Below are positions 18,368 to 27,860 of a stretch of 64,000 bases of DNA, one piece after another. This DNA comes from Hymenobacter nivis (GTDB taxonomy: Bacteria > Bacteroidota > Bacteroidia > Cytophagales > Hymenobacteraceae): assembly GCF_003149515.1 (NCBI RefSeq), contig NZ_CP029145.1, positions 1,116,001 to 1,180,000 on the forward strand, in the 5' to 3' direction. Made by a program: the position numbers and the translations under genes. The notes below the pieces were generated by a model. It worked only from the letters and a program-made list of their open reading frames with translations. It was not told the origin of the DNA and did not search any database. How positions within the stretch are numbered: the stretch's first letter is position 1; every line of letters starts with the position of its first letter.

Positions 18368-19009
18368 TTAGGGCATCACGACGCGCGGGGAAGGCAACCG
18401 CTCTTCAGGGTCGTACTGTGCGCCTAATTCGGCTGCGTTTTGTTCCACCGTGGTCGGGAAGCCGACTCGCTGACGGTCGCGGTTGACCCGCGCCGGGTGC
18501 TGCACAGGCCACACCACTTGCGTGCCGTCCTTGCGCACCCAGTTGGCGGCTTGGGTTCCGTAGCGTTGCTTTTTGCCCGAAAACATGCGCAAGCGGTCCT
18601 CCATCGTTGCCGCGTCCGTGGCTTGGGCCTCCCCCTGCCGAACCAAGCGACGCAGGGCCGGCAGGTGCTGTGCAATCGTCGCGCGGCCCGCGTGTTGCAC
18701 AACCAAGTACACCGTGCGCGCGGCCGTGTCGCCCACCTGGCTGCGGGCGGGCCAGCCCGTGGTGGCCAGCAGCTGGCGCACGTACACTTGATTCACGGAA
18801 TCCGTGACGTGCATTTGCTGAAACAAGGGCGCGGCCGCCGGCGAGTCCATACCCACGGCCATGATGGAAGTGCGAATCTGCTGGTCTCGTTGGTAAATCC
18901 GGTGCAGTTCCTGGCGGATGGCGTGGTAGTCGGAAAGAGCGGCGGGGCGGGTGACTTGGCAGCCGACAAGCAGCACAACCACTACCCCGGCAAAGTACGT
19001 GTGGCGCAT
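18368..19009 (-). CDS. DUF6624-like lipoprotein
   Basis: This 213-residue lipoprotein has a signal peptide ending in the lipobox VLLVGC (Cys-17). The body resembles DUF6624 proteins: YHAIRQELHRIYQRDQQIR, then SVNQVYVRQLLATTGWPARSQVG, VYLVVQHAGRATIAQHLPAL, and ATMEDRLRMFSGKKQRYGTQ near the end. These are of unknown function and common in Bacteroidota. It stands alone, separated from the PIN-toxin operon by about 100 bp. A short motif, GTTTAGGGAAAGGAGCGTTA, lies just past its stop at 18341-18360. Confidence 0.7.
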   Translation of the reverse strand: MRHTYFAGVVVVLLVGCQVTRPAALSDYHAIRQELHRIYQRDQQIRTSIMAVGMDSPAAAPLFQQMHVTDSVNQVYVRQLLATTGWPARSQVGDTAARTVYLVVQHAGRATIAQHLPALRRLVRQGEAQATDAATMEDRLRMFSGKKQRYGTQAANWVRKDGTQVVWPVQHPARVNRDRQRVGFPTTVEQNAAELGAQYDPEERLPSPRVVMP

Positions 19010-19113
19010 GGCGGCAAAGGTCGGCCGCGCGAGGCAATGTTACCCAGCTGACCAAGCGCCCTTGTAATTCGGTAGCCTTTAGCTGTTCAGCGAAAGGGTC
19101 CCAATAGTAGCCA

Positions 19114-19683
19114 CTACAGCAGATTACTCAGCTTGTCAGCTGTGGACCTCATTTCCACCTTTCGGAGGTTGTCCAGAATCTGGTGGGCGGTGCGGGGCGG
19201 GTTTTTCAGTCGGGCGACCAGCAGCAGAAAGGCTTCCACCGCTTTTTTGGGGTTCAGATCGATCAGATTAGCCACGAAGGCATCTGGGTGCTGGGCTTCT
19301 ACGTCGTATGGGCGGAGAGCCGCGGCCGGGAAATCCTTCAAGTTAGCGGTGACAATCACGTCGGCCTGGCACCGAATGGCGGCGGCCAGCAAATGCCGGT
19401 CGTCCGCGTCGGGCAACGTGAGGCCTTCGATGAGGGGCTCAAAGTGCACCACTTCCGCGTCGGGAAAGGCCGCGCACATGGCGGCCTTGGTCTTCTCCAG
19501 TTGGTCGGCGCGCAGGTCGGGTCGGTTGAGCAGCAGATTCCGAATCCATTCGGCGTGTATGGTCGACGTCCACTTCGGCGTGTAGAGGTGCGCCGCGGCC
19601 AAGTGCAGCAATAAGTCCCGGATCGGCGCGGGATAGAGCACACAGGCGTCCAAGACGGCAACGAACCGGGCCGAATGAATCAT
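19114..19683 (-). CDS. PIN-domain ribonuclease toxin
   Basis: This 189-residue PIN-domain protein has the first acidic residue in FVAVLDACVLYPAPIRDLLL (Asp-12), a Glu in TIHAEWIRNLLL (about 45), and the late acidic cluster in LTLPDADDRHLLAAAIRCQA (about 90-95), then ADVIVTANLKDFP, the usual final strand of PIN_3 toxins. Such proteins cut RNA. It overlaps the upstream helix-turn-helix gene by 4 bp (ATGA), the standard antitoxin-toxin arrangement. The C-terminal extension LLVARLKNPPRTAHQILDNL is also seen in this toxin type. It appears intact. Confidence 0.85.
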   Translation of the reverse strand: MIHSARFVAVLDACVLYPAPIRDLLLHLAAAHLYTPKWTSTIHAEWIRNLLLNRPDLRADQLEKTKAAMCAAFPDAEVVHFEPLIEGLTLPDADDRHLLAAAIRCQADVIVTANLKDFPAAALRPYDVEAQHPDAFVANLIDLNPKKAVEAFLLLVARLKNPPRTAHQILDNLRKVEMRSTADKLSNLL

Positions 19684-20150
19684 TCGTAGCCCAGGTTAAG
19701 CTCCTGGGCTTGTTGGGCCAGGAAATGCAGGTGCTGGGCCTGGTGGGCCGCTTGGCGGGCTTCGTAGGCGAGCAAGTCGGCCAGTTGAATCCGGCGGTGG
19801 CTCCCCACTTTTTTAAACGGCAGGGCACCTTGTTCCACGAGCTTGACCAGGTGGGGGCGGGAGACGTTGAGCATGTCGGCCGCTTGCTGGGTGCTGAGTT
19901 CCGAATCAGAGGGAATCAACGACAAGGCCTTGCCCTGGGCCATGCTGGAGAGGATAAACTCCAGCAATTCCAACGCCTTGCGGGGGATGGCAATGGCTAC
20001 CTCACTTTCCTGCAGCCGAATGGTGACTGCTTCCGACCGCTTTTTCTTGATGGCTTGGGCAAAATGCGCGAGCGAGGCACCCGCCACTTTTTGGTCCCGT
20101 AGGGATGGTCTCTCGAGAATAGCTTCCATAACAGTTCGATTAGCGTTCAC
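19680..20150 (-). CDS. Excisionase-like (HTH_17) antitoxin for the PIN toxin
   Basis: This 156-residue protein has a MerR/excisionase-like helix-turn-helix near 85-135: LSTQQAADMLNVSRPHLVKL, then GALPFKKVGSHRRIQLADLL. The N-terminal half contains VTIRLQESEVAIAIPRKALELLEFIL, probably the dimer or toxin-binding part. It is first in the two-gene operon and should repress it and neutralise the toxin. An IS630 element is inserted 50 bp upstream of its start, so the native promoter may be displaced or replaced by sequence from the element. Confidence 0.85.
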   Translation of the reverse strand: MNANRTVMEAILERPSLRDQKVAGASLAHFAQAIKKKRSEAVTIRLQESEVAIAIPRKALELLEFILSSMAQGKALSLIPSDSELSTQQAADMLNVSRPHLVKLVEQGALPFKKVGSHRRIQLADLLAYEARQAAHQAQHLHFLAQQAQELNLGYE

Positions 20151-20199
20151 AAAGCTAAACGAAATAAACGAAACAAAGATTTCGCAAACCTGTCAATTA

Positions 20200-21280
20200 A
20201 GTGCTTGTTCAAATTTATTTCGGCAATGTCAGGTTGCAAATTGGATGGTGAATTGGCGGCCAACGCGGTCGAGAATGTGCCACACAGCGGTTTTGAGGGT
20301 TTTGAAATCGGCGTAGGCTTCGGGCCGCAGCCACTCGTATTTGACTTTGCGCCAGAGGGTCTCGATTTTGTTGAGGTGAGGGCTGTAGGTGGGCAGGTAG
20401 AAAATGTGCACGTCGCGGTCCTCCCAGTCCTGCAGCCGCGCTTGAAACGCGGCGGTGTGGTGCAGGCGGGCATTGTCGAGGACCAGTACCGTGGGCCGGG
20501 TGCGGGTCGCGACCCAGGCGTCGAGCGTGTCAATGACAAAGGCCGCATCCACGCTTCCCTCACGGGCGGCGGTGTGCAACTCGTTGGTGGTGGCGTTGAA
20601 CAAGCCCAACACGTTGAAGCGCTGGCTATGGCGGGGCTGGGTGGCAACGTGTTCGCCGGGAAATTGCCAGCCGTACGGGATGGCCGAGGTCAGGCAAAAG
20701 CCGGATTCATCGCCGTAGAACAGGTCAAGCGCGCCTGCTTGCTCCAACTCTTGCACCTGGCGCAACTGGTGGGCTTTGAAGGCGTAGTCGTCCGGGTCCT
20801 GGGCCGGTTTCAGCCCGTGGCGGAAGCGCCGCCATTTGCCCCCACACTTTTTAAAAAACGCTTCAGCGTCAGGGCCGAGAAATCTTTGCGCAGTTCCTGA
20901 CGCAGCACGGCGGTCACGTCTTTGAGTTGCTGGCGGTTGGCGCGCACAGCGGCTTCCACGCGCTGCTGGTCGGCGGGCTGCAGGATAGCCGGCCGACCTT
21001 GCCCTTTGGCGTTGGCCAAGCCCGCTAAGCCGCCCTGTTCCCAGCGGTTAAACCAGCCGTACACCGTGCCCTGGCTCACGTTCAGCAGGGCCGCCAGCGC
21101 GGGGACCGACTGCCCGTCCGCGCTCCACAACAAGCCTTGGCAACGGGCGCGGAACTGGTGCTGCGGGTGATGGTGACGGCCAGCTTCCAGCGTAGTCCGT
21201 TCCGCAGCGTCCAAGGAAATGTAGCGTTTTTGCATCTTCAAAGTAACAACCAATCCATTAGTTAATTTTGAACAAGCACT
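20200..21280 (-). mobile_element. IS630-family element
   Basis: A 1081-bp element with inverted ends AGTGCTTGTTCAAA (left) and the complement at the right, flanked by TA at 20198-20199 and 21281-21282. It is a different IS630 type from those at 8.4 and 45.2 kb. It lies directly upstream of the PIN antitoxin gene. Confidence 0.9.
20229..21253 (-). CDS. IS630-family transposase, two frames
   Basis: The first frame (21253-20810) encodes the helix-turn-helix domain: ARCQGLLWSADGQSVPALAA, VSQGTVYGWFNRWEQGGLAGL and a second winged part. The second frame (20765-20229 and the stretch just upstream) encodes the DDE part: FYGDESGFCLT (Asp), TVLVLDNARLHH (Asp) and YLPTYSPHLNKIETLWRKVK (Glu). The frames meet at TTTTTTAAAAAGTGTGG on the coding strand near 20845, so a ribosomal frameshift is likely. 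The upstream ORF's own continuation ends at 20810. It appears functional. Confidence 0.85.
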
Positions 21281-21412
21281 TAGTAAATGAGACGTCTATG
21301 AAAAGGACGGAAGGTAAACGAGGCCTGTTCACGGAAAGGAGCGTTTGGGAAGGAGCTCCGAAATCGTGGGCCGACCGGTGGGGGGAGTAGCTTTGCCGCT
21401 TTCCCCTGTCCG

Positions 21413-21814
21413 ATGAACACCAAACTCTTGCTCGGTGCCAGCGCCGGGCTCATGGCCGCGGTTGGCCTGGTCCTTCAATTTGCTCCACAGGAGGTGTTGG
21501 CGTACGCGGGCTACCCAGCCCGGGGCCTGGCCCCGGTCGCGGTCCAATTGCTCGGGGCCCTGTACCTGGGCTTCGCCTTGCTGAATTGGATGGCCAAAGG
21601 CGTGCGCATGGGGGGCATCTACGCCCGCCCCTTGGCCGTGGGCAACCTGCTGCACTTTGTCGCGGGCGCCCTCGCGCTCTTCCGTTATGCCATCCGGACC
21701 CCGACCGGGGCCGGGGGGTGGGCGTGGGTGGCCGGGTACGCGCTCGGGGCCGGGCTTTTTGGCGCGGTGCTGTTCATCTCGCCCCGCCTCGAGTCGGTGC
21801 CCGAGCGGGGCTAA
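21413..21814 (+). CDS. Small four-helix membrane protein, unknown
   Basis: This 133-residue protein has four predicted membrane helices: LLLGASAGLMAAVGLVLQFA (about 5-24), LAPVAVQLLGALYLGFALLN (about 40-60), VGNLLHFVAGALALFRYAI (about 75-95) and WVAGYALGAGLFGAVLFI (about 105-124). I do not recognise a named family, though such proteins are common as unknown inner-membrane proteins in Bacteroidota. It is a single-gene unit. Motifs of the GTTCA type lie on both sides (21327-21346 and 21820-21835). Its codon use looks normal for a real gene. Confidence 0.65.
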   Translation: MNTKLLLGASAGLMAAVGLVLQFAPQEVLAYAGYPARGLAPVAVQLLGALYLGFALLNWMAKGVRMGGIYARPLAVGNLLHFVAGALALFRYAIRTPTGAGGWAWVAGYALGAGLFGAVLFISPRLESVPERG

Positions 21815-22254
21815 TCGGCGTTCAGCGAAAGGGTGGGACCGCAAACGAGTTGACTTTAAGGAATGGAGGGCATGACTTAAGTTAGCGCATTGCTTTGTGT
21901 CGTATCCGTATCCGCATCAAACTCGCTGCGACCAATCCCCAAGCATTTGGCCCGAGAACACCCCGGGGAAAGGGCTATGCTGCACCCTTGCTGCACCCCG
22001 GTGCCGGAAAAGAGGCGGCCTTGACCCATGGTGCTGGGTTGCGGTGGCAATAGGCCGTCGCATTTCACTTGGGCGTTTTGTGATTAACCGCCGCTTCACG
22101 CTTTTTCAACCGGCTGCGGTGCCGAGCCGGCCGTGGCAAAACAGTCCACCTGCCGCACTTCCTGTTCCGTGTCCGCAAGCCGTGGGGACAACCCATGCTA
22201 AAGGAAGACCATGCTAAAGTAAGACTTGCGTCAATCCGGCGTTAACCCAAAACA

Positions 22255-23601
22255 ATGAAAAGAAGAACCTTCCTTAAAAATACGTCTTTAACGGCAATGG
22301 GCGTCAGTGCATTGGGTCTACTGGCTTCCTACAGTAAACCTGTTGGTTCAGGCAACACGCTTACCGTAAACCAACAGCGCCTCCTCACCCGCCTTGTTGA
22401 ACTGTCCAAATTCGGCCGGAACGACCAGGGCCACGGCTACCGGGTTGCGTTTACCCAAGGCGACCTGGAAGGCCGGGCGTGGTTCATGGCGCTGATGAAA
22501 AAGGCGGGGCTTGACCCAGCGATTGACGCCGCGGGCAACATCATCGGCAAACGAAAAGGAAAAAACCCCTCGCTCAAACCCATTGCCTTCGGTTCGCACC
22601 TGGACATGGTTCCCGACGGGGGCAACTACGACGGCCCGTTGGGTTCCATCGGTGCCTTGGAAGTCATTGAGGTGCTGAACGAACACAAAACGCTCACCGA
22701 GCACCCGCTGGAAGTCATCATTTTTGCCAACGAAGAAGGCGGCACCATTGGCAGCATGGCCATGGCGGGCCGGTTGACCGCCGCGGGGTTGCACCAAAAA
22801 AGCCAAAGCGGGTTGACCATGGCGGAAGGAATCAAGGCGATCGGAGGCAATCCGGACAACATTTCGTCGTGCGTCCGAAAAAAAGGGGACCTGCGCGCTT
22901 GGTTGGAATTACACATCGAACAAGGGGGCATTTTGGCGCGGGAAAATGTGCAGGTCGGCGTGGTGGAAGGCATTGTGGGCATTGTGCACTGGGAAGTTAC
23001 CGTGGAAGGTTTTGCCAACCACGCGGGCACCACCCCCATGAACCTGCGGCAAGACGCCTTGCTGGCGTCCGCCAGACTAATCATCGCGGTCAATGAGGTT
23101 ATCGGCTCGGTACCAGGAAACCAGGTGGGCACCATTGGCAAAATGGACCTAACCCCCGGGGCGTACAATGTCATTCCCGGCAAAGTGGTCCTGGGGTTGG
23201 AGATTCGGGATTTATCCGCCGGTAAAATTGAAACGCTCTTTCGGGAGATAGAAAAACGGGCCGCAGCCATCGCCCTGGAAAGCAAAACCACCATCCGGTT
23301 TGCTCGGCAAGCAAACGAATCACAACCGGCCCTCACGAACAAGGCACTGCAGCAAGCCGTCCAGGCCTCCGCCAAAGCCTTGGGTCTTAGCACGAAATTA
23401 ATGCAAAGTGGTGCGGGCCATGATTCCCAAGAAATTGCCTGGATTGCTCCGGTGGCTATGATTTTCGTTCCCAGTGTGGGGGGCATCAGCCATTCGTACA
23501 AAGAATTCACCAAACCGGAGGCCCTGGCCAACGGAGCGAATGTGCTTTTGCAAACGATCCTGGCCATTGACAAGGCGAAGGAATCATCAACACACGCTTG
23601 A
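22255..23601 (+). CDS. M20-family amidohydrolase (carbamoylase/allantoate type), exported
   Basis: This 448-residue zinc hydrolase resembles N-carbamoyl-amino-acid and allantoate amidohydrolases. Metal-ligand motifs are in order: GSHLDMVPDGGNYDGPLGS (about 115-133; His and Asp), FANEEGG (Glu), ELHIEQGGILARENVQVGVV (His, about 222) and GGISHSYKEF near the end (His). The lid domain has VEGFANHAGTTPMNLRQDAL. The N-terminus MKRRTFLKNTSLTAMGVSAL has the R-R-x-F-L-K Tat motif, so the enzyme is probably exported folded. It would release ammonia and CO2 from ureido compounds. It stands alone; an upstream gap 21815-22254 shows no gene. Confidence 0.85.
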   Translation: MKRRTFLKNTSLTAMGVSALGLLASYSKPVGSGNTLTVNQQRLLTRLVELSKFGRNDQGHGYRVAFTQGDLEGRAWFMALMKKAGLDPAIDAAGNIIGKRKGKNPSLKPIAFGSHLDMVPDGGNYDGPLGSIGALEVIEVLNEHKTLTEHPLEVIIFANEEGGTIGSMAMAGRLTAAGLHQKSQSGLTMAEGIKAIGGNPDNISSCVRKKGDLRAWLELHIEQGGILARENVQVGVVEGIVGIVHWEVTVEGFANHAGTTPMNLRQDALLASARLIIAVNEVIGSVPGNQVGTIGKMDLTPGAYNVIPGKVVLGLEIRDLSAGKIETLFREIEKRAAAIALESKTTIRFARQANESQPALTNKALQQAVQASAKALGLSTKLMQSGAGHDSQEIAWIAPVAMIFVPSVGGISHSYKEFTKPEALANGANVLLQTILAIDKAKESSTHA

Positions 23602-23972
23602 TTGCTATTGGGCATCGCCACCTACTGCTTGACCCAAAACGGGCGCTAAAACAGTCGAAGGCCCGGCTCATTACGACCCAAGGACGGAATCGTTTGGAGC
23701 ATGAATTAGAAGAAGCGGACCTTGACTTCCAGAAGTCGGACCAGCCTTCTTTAGCGTATGCCATGGCAATGCGTGTTCAGCCAAACGGTGTTTTGTGCGG
23801 TCTAGAATCATGCAAACTTCAGATAAGAGCTGTTTTTAATGTTTATGCAAGAAGCGGGTAGCAGCCATGGTGTCTAAAATCAAGTAGGCATCAAAATAAC
23901 GGCTCTGTTAATGTTTGCTTGGGAATCGGTATGTTTGTACTTCACCCAGGCCGCCGCCCTTGCCCCATCCCG
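23602..23972. other. Intergenic gap of 370 bp
   Basis: No convincing gene. An open frame of 87 codons (23598-23861) shows no family resemblance and normal genes are absent on the other strand. One copy of the dispersed GTTCAGCCAAACGGTGTTTT motif lies at 23775-23794. Confidence 0.5.
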
Positions 23973-25094
23973 ATGAGTTATGCAATAAACCCGGACCGGA
24001 ACCAGCCCTGGAATGGCCTGCCGGAATTGCCCCTGGTGGCGGAAGTGGTGGAAACCGTGGAAATCCTAGGCCAATTGGTCAAGGCCCGGGCTGCACTGGG
24101 GCGGTTGCAGGGCCGGAGCGCGGTGATTCCCAACCAAGGGCTGTTGATTAACAGCATCAGCTTGCAAGAGGCCAAGGCGTCCAGTGCCATCGAAAACATC
24201 TTTACCACCGACGACGAGCTTTACAAAGCGTACAGCGAGCAGGCCACGGCGACGACGGAAGGCGCGCCCAAGGAAGTGCTGCGCTACCGCGAGGCCCTGT
24301 GGCACGGGCACGAGTACCTGCGGGACCGTCCGGCCATTGACGCCGGCTATTTCCCGCAGATATACCGGCAAATCACGCAGGCCACCGACGGCATCCGCCC
24401 GCCCAGCGCGCTGATTTACATCAAGCAGGGCGGCTCCGGCCCCAACGCGGGGAAGGCGGCCTACACGCCCCCGCGGGGCAAGGGCATCTTGGAGGCTAAG
24501 CTGGAAAACCTGCTCGCGTTCCTGAACGACGACGCACGCTTCCCCCTGGACCCGGTGCTGAAGATGGCCATTGGCCATTTTCAATTCGAAGCCATTCACC
24601 CGTTTCGCGACGGCAATGGCCGCACGGGCCGGGTGTTCAACATCCACTACCTCACTCACAAAGGGCTGCTGGACTACCCCATCCTGTTTTTGAGCCGCTA
24701 CATCATGGACCACAAGGCCGACTACTACGCCTTGCTGGCGGGCGTGTCGCAGCGAGGCGACTGGAAATCCTGGCTGCTGTACATGCTGCGGGCCGTCGAA
24801 ACCACGGCCACCCTGACCTATGATAAAATCAACGACCTGGTGGCGGCCAAGGACGCCATTTTGCAGGCCGTGGTGACCGAGACCCAGATGGAGCGCCCCG
24901 AACAGCTGGTCAACAGCCTATTCACCCAGCCCTTTACCAAAGTAAAGCACCTCACGGACGAGCGCTTGTACGTCGAGAACACGGCGCGCAAGTACCTCAA
25001 TCAGTTGGTGGACATGGGCATTCTGGCCAAGAAGGTCATCTCCGGCCATCACTACTACCAGAACTTGGAACTGCATCGCATTCTGAGTGAATAG
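23973..25094 (+). CDS. Fic-family AMP transferase with N-terminal inhibitory helix
   Basis: This protein of 373 residues (start at ATG 23973, MSYAINPDRNQPWNG; an ATG at 23919 is in frame but its sequence looks non-coding) contains the full Fic motif HPFRDGNGRTGR at about 208-219 in the core. Near residue 71 is SSAIEN, matching the S/T-x-x-x-E-G/N inhibitory motif of class II Fic proteins, in a Fic_N-type domain. A winged-helix C-terminus follows (VKHLTDERLYVENTARKYLN, then VDMGILAKKVISGHHYYQN). Such proteins transfer AMP to a target and are often self-limiting. It stands alone, tail to tail with the histidine kinase gene. Confidence 0.92.
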   Translation: MSYAINPDRNQPWNGLPELPLVAEVVETVEILGQLVKARAALGRLQGRSAVIPNQGLLINSISLQEAKASSAIENIFTTDDELYKAYSEQATATTEGAPKEVLRYREALWHGHEYLRDRPAIDAGYFPQIYRQITQATDGIRPPSALIYIKQGGSGPNAGKAAYTPPRGKGILEAKLENLLAFLNDDARFPLDPVLKMAIGHFQFEAIHPFRDGNGRTGRVFNIHYLTHKGLLDYPILFLSRYIMDHKADYYALLAGVSQRGDWKSWLLYMLRAVETTATLTYDKINDLVAAKDAILQAVVTETQMERPEQLVNSLFTQPFTKVKHLTDERLYVENTARKYLNQLVDMGILAKKVISGHHYYQNLELHRILSE

Positions 25095-25095
25095 T

Positions 25096-26478
25096 TCACG
25101 GAAAGGAGGGTATGCCCATACCCCTAGAAGGTAACTGAGGGGGAAACCACAGCTGAAACGCACTGCCGGTCCCCTCTACGGAATGAACCTGAATGCTGCC
25201 CTGGTGCAGCTGCATGATTTGCTTGGCCAAACTTAGCCCAATCCCGGAGCCGTTGGGACGGGTGGTGAAAAAAGGAATAAAGATGCTGTCCAGCACGTCG
25301 GCGGGAATACCGCTCCCGTTGTCTTTCACCTCAATAACCACCCGTTCCTGTTCATCGGGCCAGGCCCGCAGGCTAATGCGCGGGTTAGGGGTTTGGGTGA
25401 CTGCCTGCGCCGCATTGAGCACCAGATTGATGAGCACTTGCTCTAGTAAGTGGCCGTCGGCGTGCAGGCTGAGGTGCGCGGGCCGGACGCTGAGGGTGAC
25501 CTCGATGCCTTGCGCAGCCAGTTGTTCCGCCAGGAGCTGCCAGATGGCCTGGAGCAATTCCTGCACATAAAGGGTGGTGCGCTGCGGCGAGGCCAGGGTG
25601 CTAAAGTCCCGGTACACCTGGGCGAAGCGCAACAGCCCTTCGCTGCGCTGCTGGATGATGCGAATGCCGGTAACCAAATCGTCGAGCAATTCGGCGGAGG
25701 CTTCCTGCTGCCGGGCGCGCTGCACGTGGCGGCCCAACGAATCGGCCAGCGAAGTAATGGGGGCGACCGAGTTCATAATTTCGTGCGTCATGACCCGTAG
25801 CAGTTGCTGCCAGGCAGCCGTTTCGGTATCCGCCAGGGCCTGGCTCACGTTTTTGAAGGCCAGGAGGGTGAAGGCTTCGCCGCGTAGCTTAAACTGGGTG
25901 GCGGACACGAGCAGCTGCACCGTTTGGGGACCCACCGTCAGCTTCACCACTACGGGCTGGCCGGGTAGGGCCCGGCATATGGCCTCGTACAGGACTGGTT
26001 GCCGGGATTGCAGCGCCTTAATATTTTTCAGGTAAGGCAGGTGCAGCGTTTGTTTAAACGCCTCGTTCACCCAGGCCACGGTGCCCGCCGCGTCGTAGGA
26101 CACGATGCCGGTATCGAGCAGCGCCAGGATGGTTTGCAGGTATTGAAACTGTCCTTCCTGCTCGGCCCGCAACTCCCGAAACGTGGCGTTGACCTGGTTG
26201 AAGGCCGCGTGCAAGGGCCGGAGCGATGCCGGGACGGACTGCGCCGGGTACTGCCGCGAAAAATCCCGGTACTTCAGGGCCAGGGTAAAGTCGGACAGGG
26301 CCTGTTGGCCGCGCGTCAGGTAGCGGGCTAGGTCCAAGACCAGGATTAGCAACAGCACCAGGGCCCCAAAGGCTAGCCCGTAGGCGTGATGCAGCGTGAC
26401 GTACCCGCCCCCAGCCAGCGCGGCCACCAGCAGTACCAACCGCCCCAGCAGGCGCACGTCCAGGCTATTAAATATCAT
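25096..26478 (-). CDS. NtrB-like sensor histidine kinase
   Basis: This 460-residue kinase starts at the ATG at 26478 (MIFNSLDVRLLGRL), overlapping the regulator's 3' end by 11 bp. It has two N-terminal membrane helices (LLGRLVLLVAALAGGGYVTL and LAFGALVLLLILVLDLA), a linker, a PAS domain (LQTILALLDTGIVSYDAAGT), the phosphoacceptor block LLRVMTHEIMNSVAPITSLA with His, and a GHKL ATPase: LINLVLNAAQAV (N box), VKDNGSGIP (G1) and RPNGSGIGLSLAKQIMQLHQ (G2). It pairs with the NtrC-like regulator upstream and probably controls the exporter operon at 29-33 kb. It appears intact. Confidence 0.93.
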   Translation of the reverse strand: MIFNSLDVRLLGRLVLLVAALAGGGYVTLHHAYGLAFGALVLLLILVLDLARYLTRGQQALSDFTLALKYRDFSRQYPAQSVPASLRPLHAAFNQVNATFRELRAEQEGQFQYLQTILALLDTGIVSYDAAGTVAWVNEAFKQTLHLPYLKNIKALQSRQPVLYEAICRALPGQPVVVKLTVGPQTVQLLVSATQFKLRGEAFTLLAFKNVSQALADTETAAWQQLLRVMTHEIMNSVAPITSLADSLGRHVQRARQQEASAELLDDLVTGIRIIQQRSEGLLRFAQVYRDFSTLASPQRTTLYVQELLQAIWQLLAEQLAAQGIEVTLSVRPAHLSLHADGHLLEQVLINLVLNAAQAVTQTPNPRISLRAWPDEQERVVIEVKDNGSGIPADVLDSIFIPFFTTRPNGSGIGLSLAKQIMQLHQGSIQVHSVEGTGSAFQLWFPPQLPSRGMGIPSFP

Positions 26479-27838
26479 GCTTGTCGAGCCGACGGTAGAG
26501 GGCGGTGCGGGTAAGGCCCAGCTCTTTGGCCGCTTTGGTGAGGTTGCCCTGGTGGCGCTCAATGGCCTGCTGGATGGTGTTTTTTTCCACTGCCAGCAAC
26601 GGCAGCGGATGCTCCGCCGCGGTCGCAGCCGCCGCGGAAGCAGCCGCTGATTCGGGGTTCCGAAACGAGAAATCGGCCGGAAGCAGCACGGGGCCGGTCC
26701 CTAAGATAACGGCCCGCTCCACGGCGTGTTGCAGCTCCCGCACGTTGCCGGGCCAGGGGTGCTCCCGGAGCTTGCGCAGCGCAGCGGCACTGAATTCCGG
26801 CATGGGTTGCCGGTTGCGGGCAGCGTACACCTGCGCGAAGTGCTGGGCTAACAGGTGCACGTCGTCAGCCCGTTCGCGCAGGGGCGGCAGCGTGATTTCG
26901 ACCGTATTAAGGCGGTACATCAAGTCCTGGCGAAAGGTGCCGCGGGCTACCAGGGCGTGCAACGGGGCGTTGGTGGCCGACAACAGCCGGATATCCACCG
27001 GTACGGGCACGTTGCTCCCAACGGGTACCACCTGGCGGTTTTGCAGGGCCGTGAGCAGCTTGGCCTGCTGCGGCAGGCCAATGTTGCCAATCTCGTCCAG
27101 AAACAAGGTTCCTCCGGTGGCAGCCTCGAATCGGCCCACGCGGCTGACCTGGGCATCCGTGAACGCGCCCTTTGTATGCCCGAACAACTCGCTTTCAAAC
27201 AACCCTTCGCTGAGCGCGGCCACGTCGGCGGCCACGAAGGACTGGGCAGCTCGGCGCGACTGCTCGTGCAGGGATTTGGCGACCAATTCTTTGCCGGTGC
27301 CGTTTTCGCCAAGTAACAGCACGTTGGCTTCAGTCGGGGCGACCTTTTCGATGATGGCCCGCACGTCCTGCATGGCGGCTGACTCTCCCAGTAGCGTAGT
27401 AACGGCCGGCCCGGCCTGTTTTTTGGGGCTACCCCCACTCTTGCTGCCGGTTTTAGGTTGGAGAGCAGCGGCTAGCGTTTGCAGCAGCTGGTCGTTGTGC
27501 CAGGGCTTGAGCAGAAAATCGGTAGCGCCGGCCTTGAGGGCGCGCACCGCCGTGCGCACGTCGCCGTAGGCCGTCAGCAGGATAACCGCCGTGGTGGGGT
27601 CGTGCTCCCGGATGCGGCCCAGCCAGTAGAAGCCCTCATTGCCCGTCGCCTGGCCGCTGCGGTAATTCATGTCGAGCAGCACGGCATCAAAGGGCTGCTG
27701 GCGGAGCAGGGAAAGTAGCAGTTCCGGGTTTTTCTCCGTCACGACTTCCCGCACCTCCGGTTTGAGCAGCAGCTTGAGGGCGAACAGCACGTCGGGCTCG
27801 TCGTCCATTACCAGGATGCGGGCGTGCTTAGGAATCAT
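26468..27838 (-). CDS. NtrC-like sigma-54-dependent response regulator
   Basis: This 456-residue regulator starts at the ATG at 27838 (MIPKHARILVMDDEPDVLFA). Domains in order: a receiver with the phosphorylatable Asp in AVLLDMNYR (about 54), an AAA+ domain with Walker A LLGENGTGKELVAK and Walker B GGTLFLDEIGN, and a Fis-type helix-turn-helix at the end (NLTKAAKELGLTRTALYRRL). The sigma-54-contact loop reads GAFTDA rather than GAFTGA, a variant common in Bacteroidota. It is the first gene of the pair with the kinase. Its upstream DNA is interrupted 22 bp before the start by the 27861-28712 inverted-repeat unit. Confidence 0.93.
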   Translation of the reverse strand: MIPKHARILVMDDEPDVLFALKLLLKPEVREVVTEKNPELLLSLLRQQPFDAVLLDMNYRSGQATGNEGFYWLGRIREHDPTTAVILLTAYGDVRTAVRALKAGATDFLLKPWHNDQLLQTLAAALQPKTGSKSGGSPKKQAGPAVTTLLGESAAMQDVRAIIEKVAPTEANVLLLGENGTGKELVAKSLHEQSRRAAQSFVAADVAALSEGLFESELFGHTKGAFTDAQVSRVGRFEAATGGTLFLDEIGNIGLPQQAKLLTALQNRQVVPVGSNVPVPVDIRLLSATNAPLHALVARGTFRQDLMYRLNTVEITLPPLRERADDVHLLAQHFAQVYAARNRQPMPEFSAAALRKLREHPWPGNVRELQHAVERAVILGTGPVLLPADFSFRNPESAAASAAAATAAEHPLPLLAVEKNTIQQAIERHQGNLTKAAKELGLTRTALYRRLDKHDI

Positions 27839-27860
27839 GAAAAAAGTATGAATAAAACGG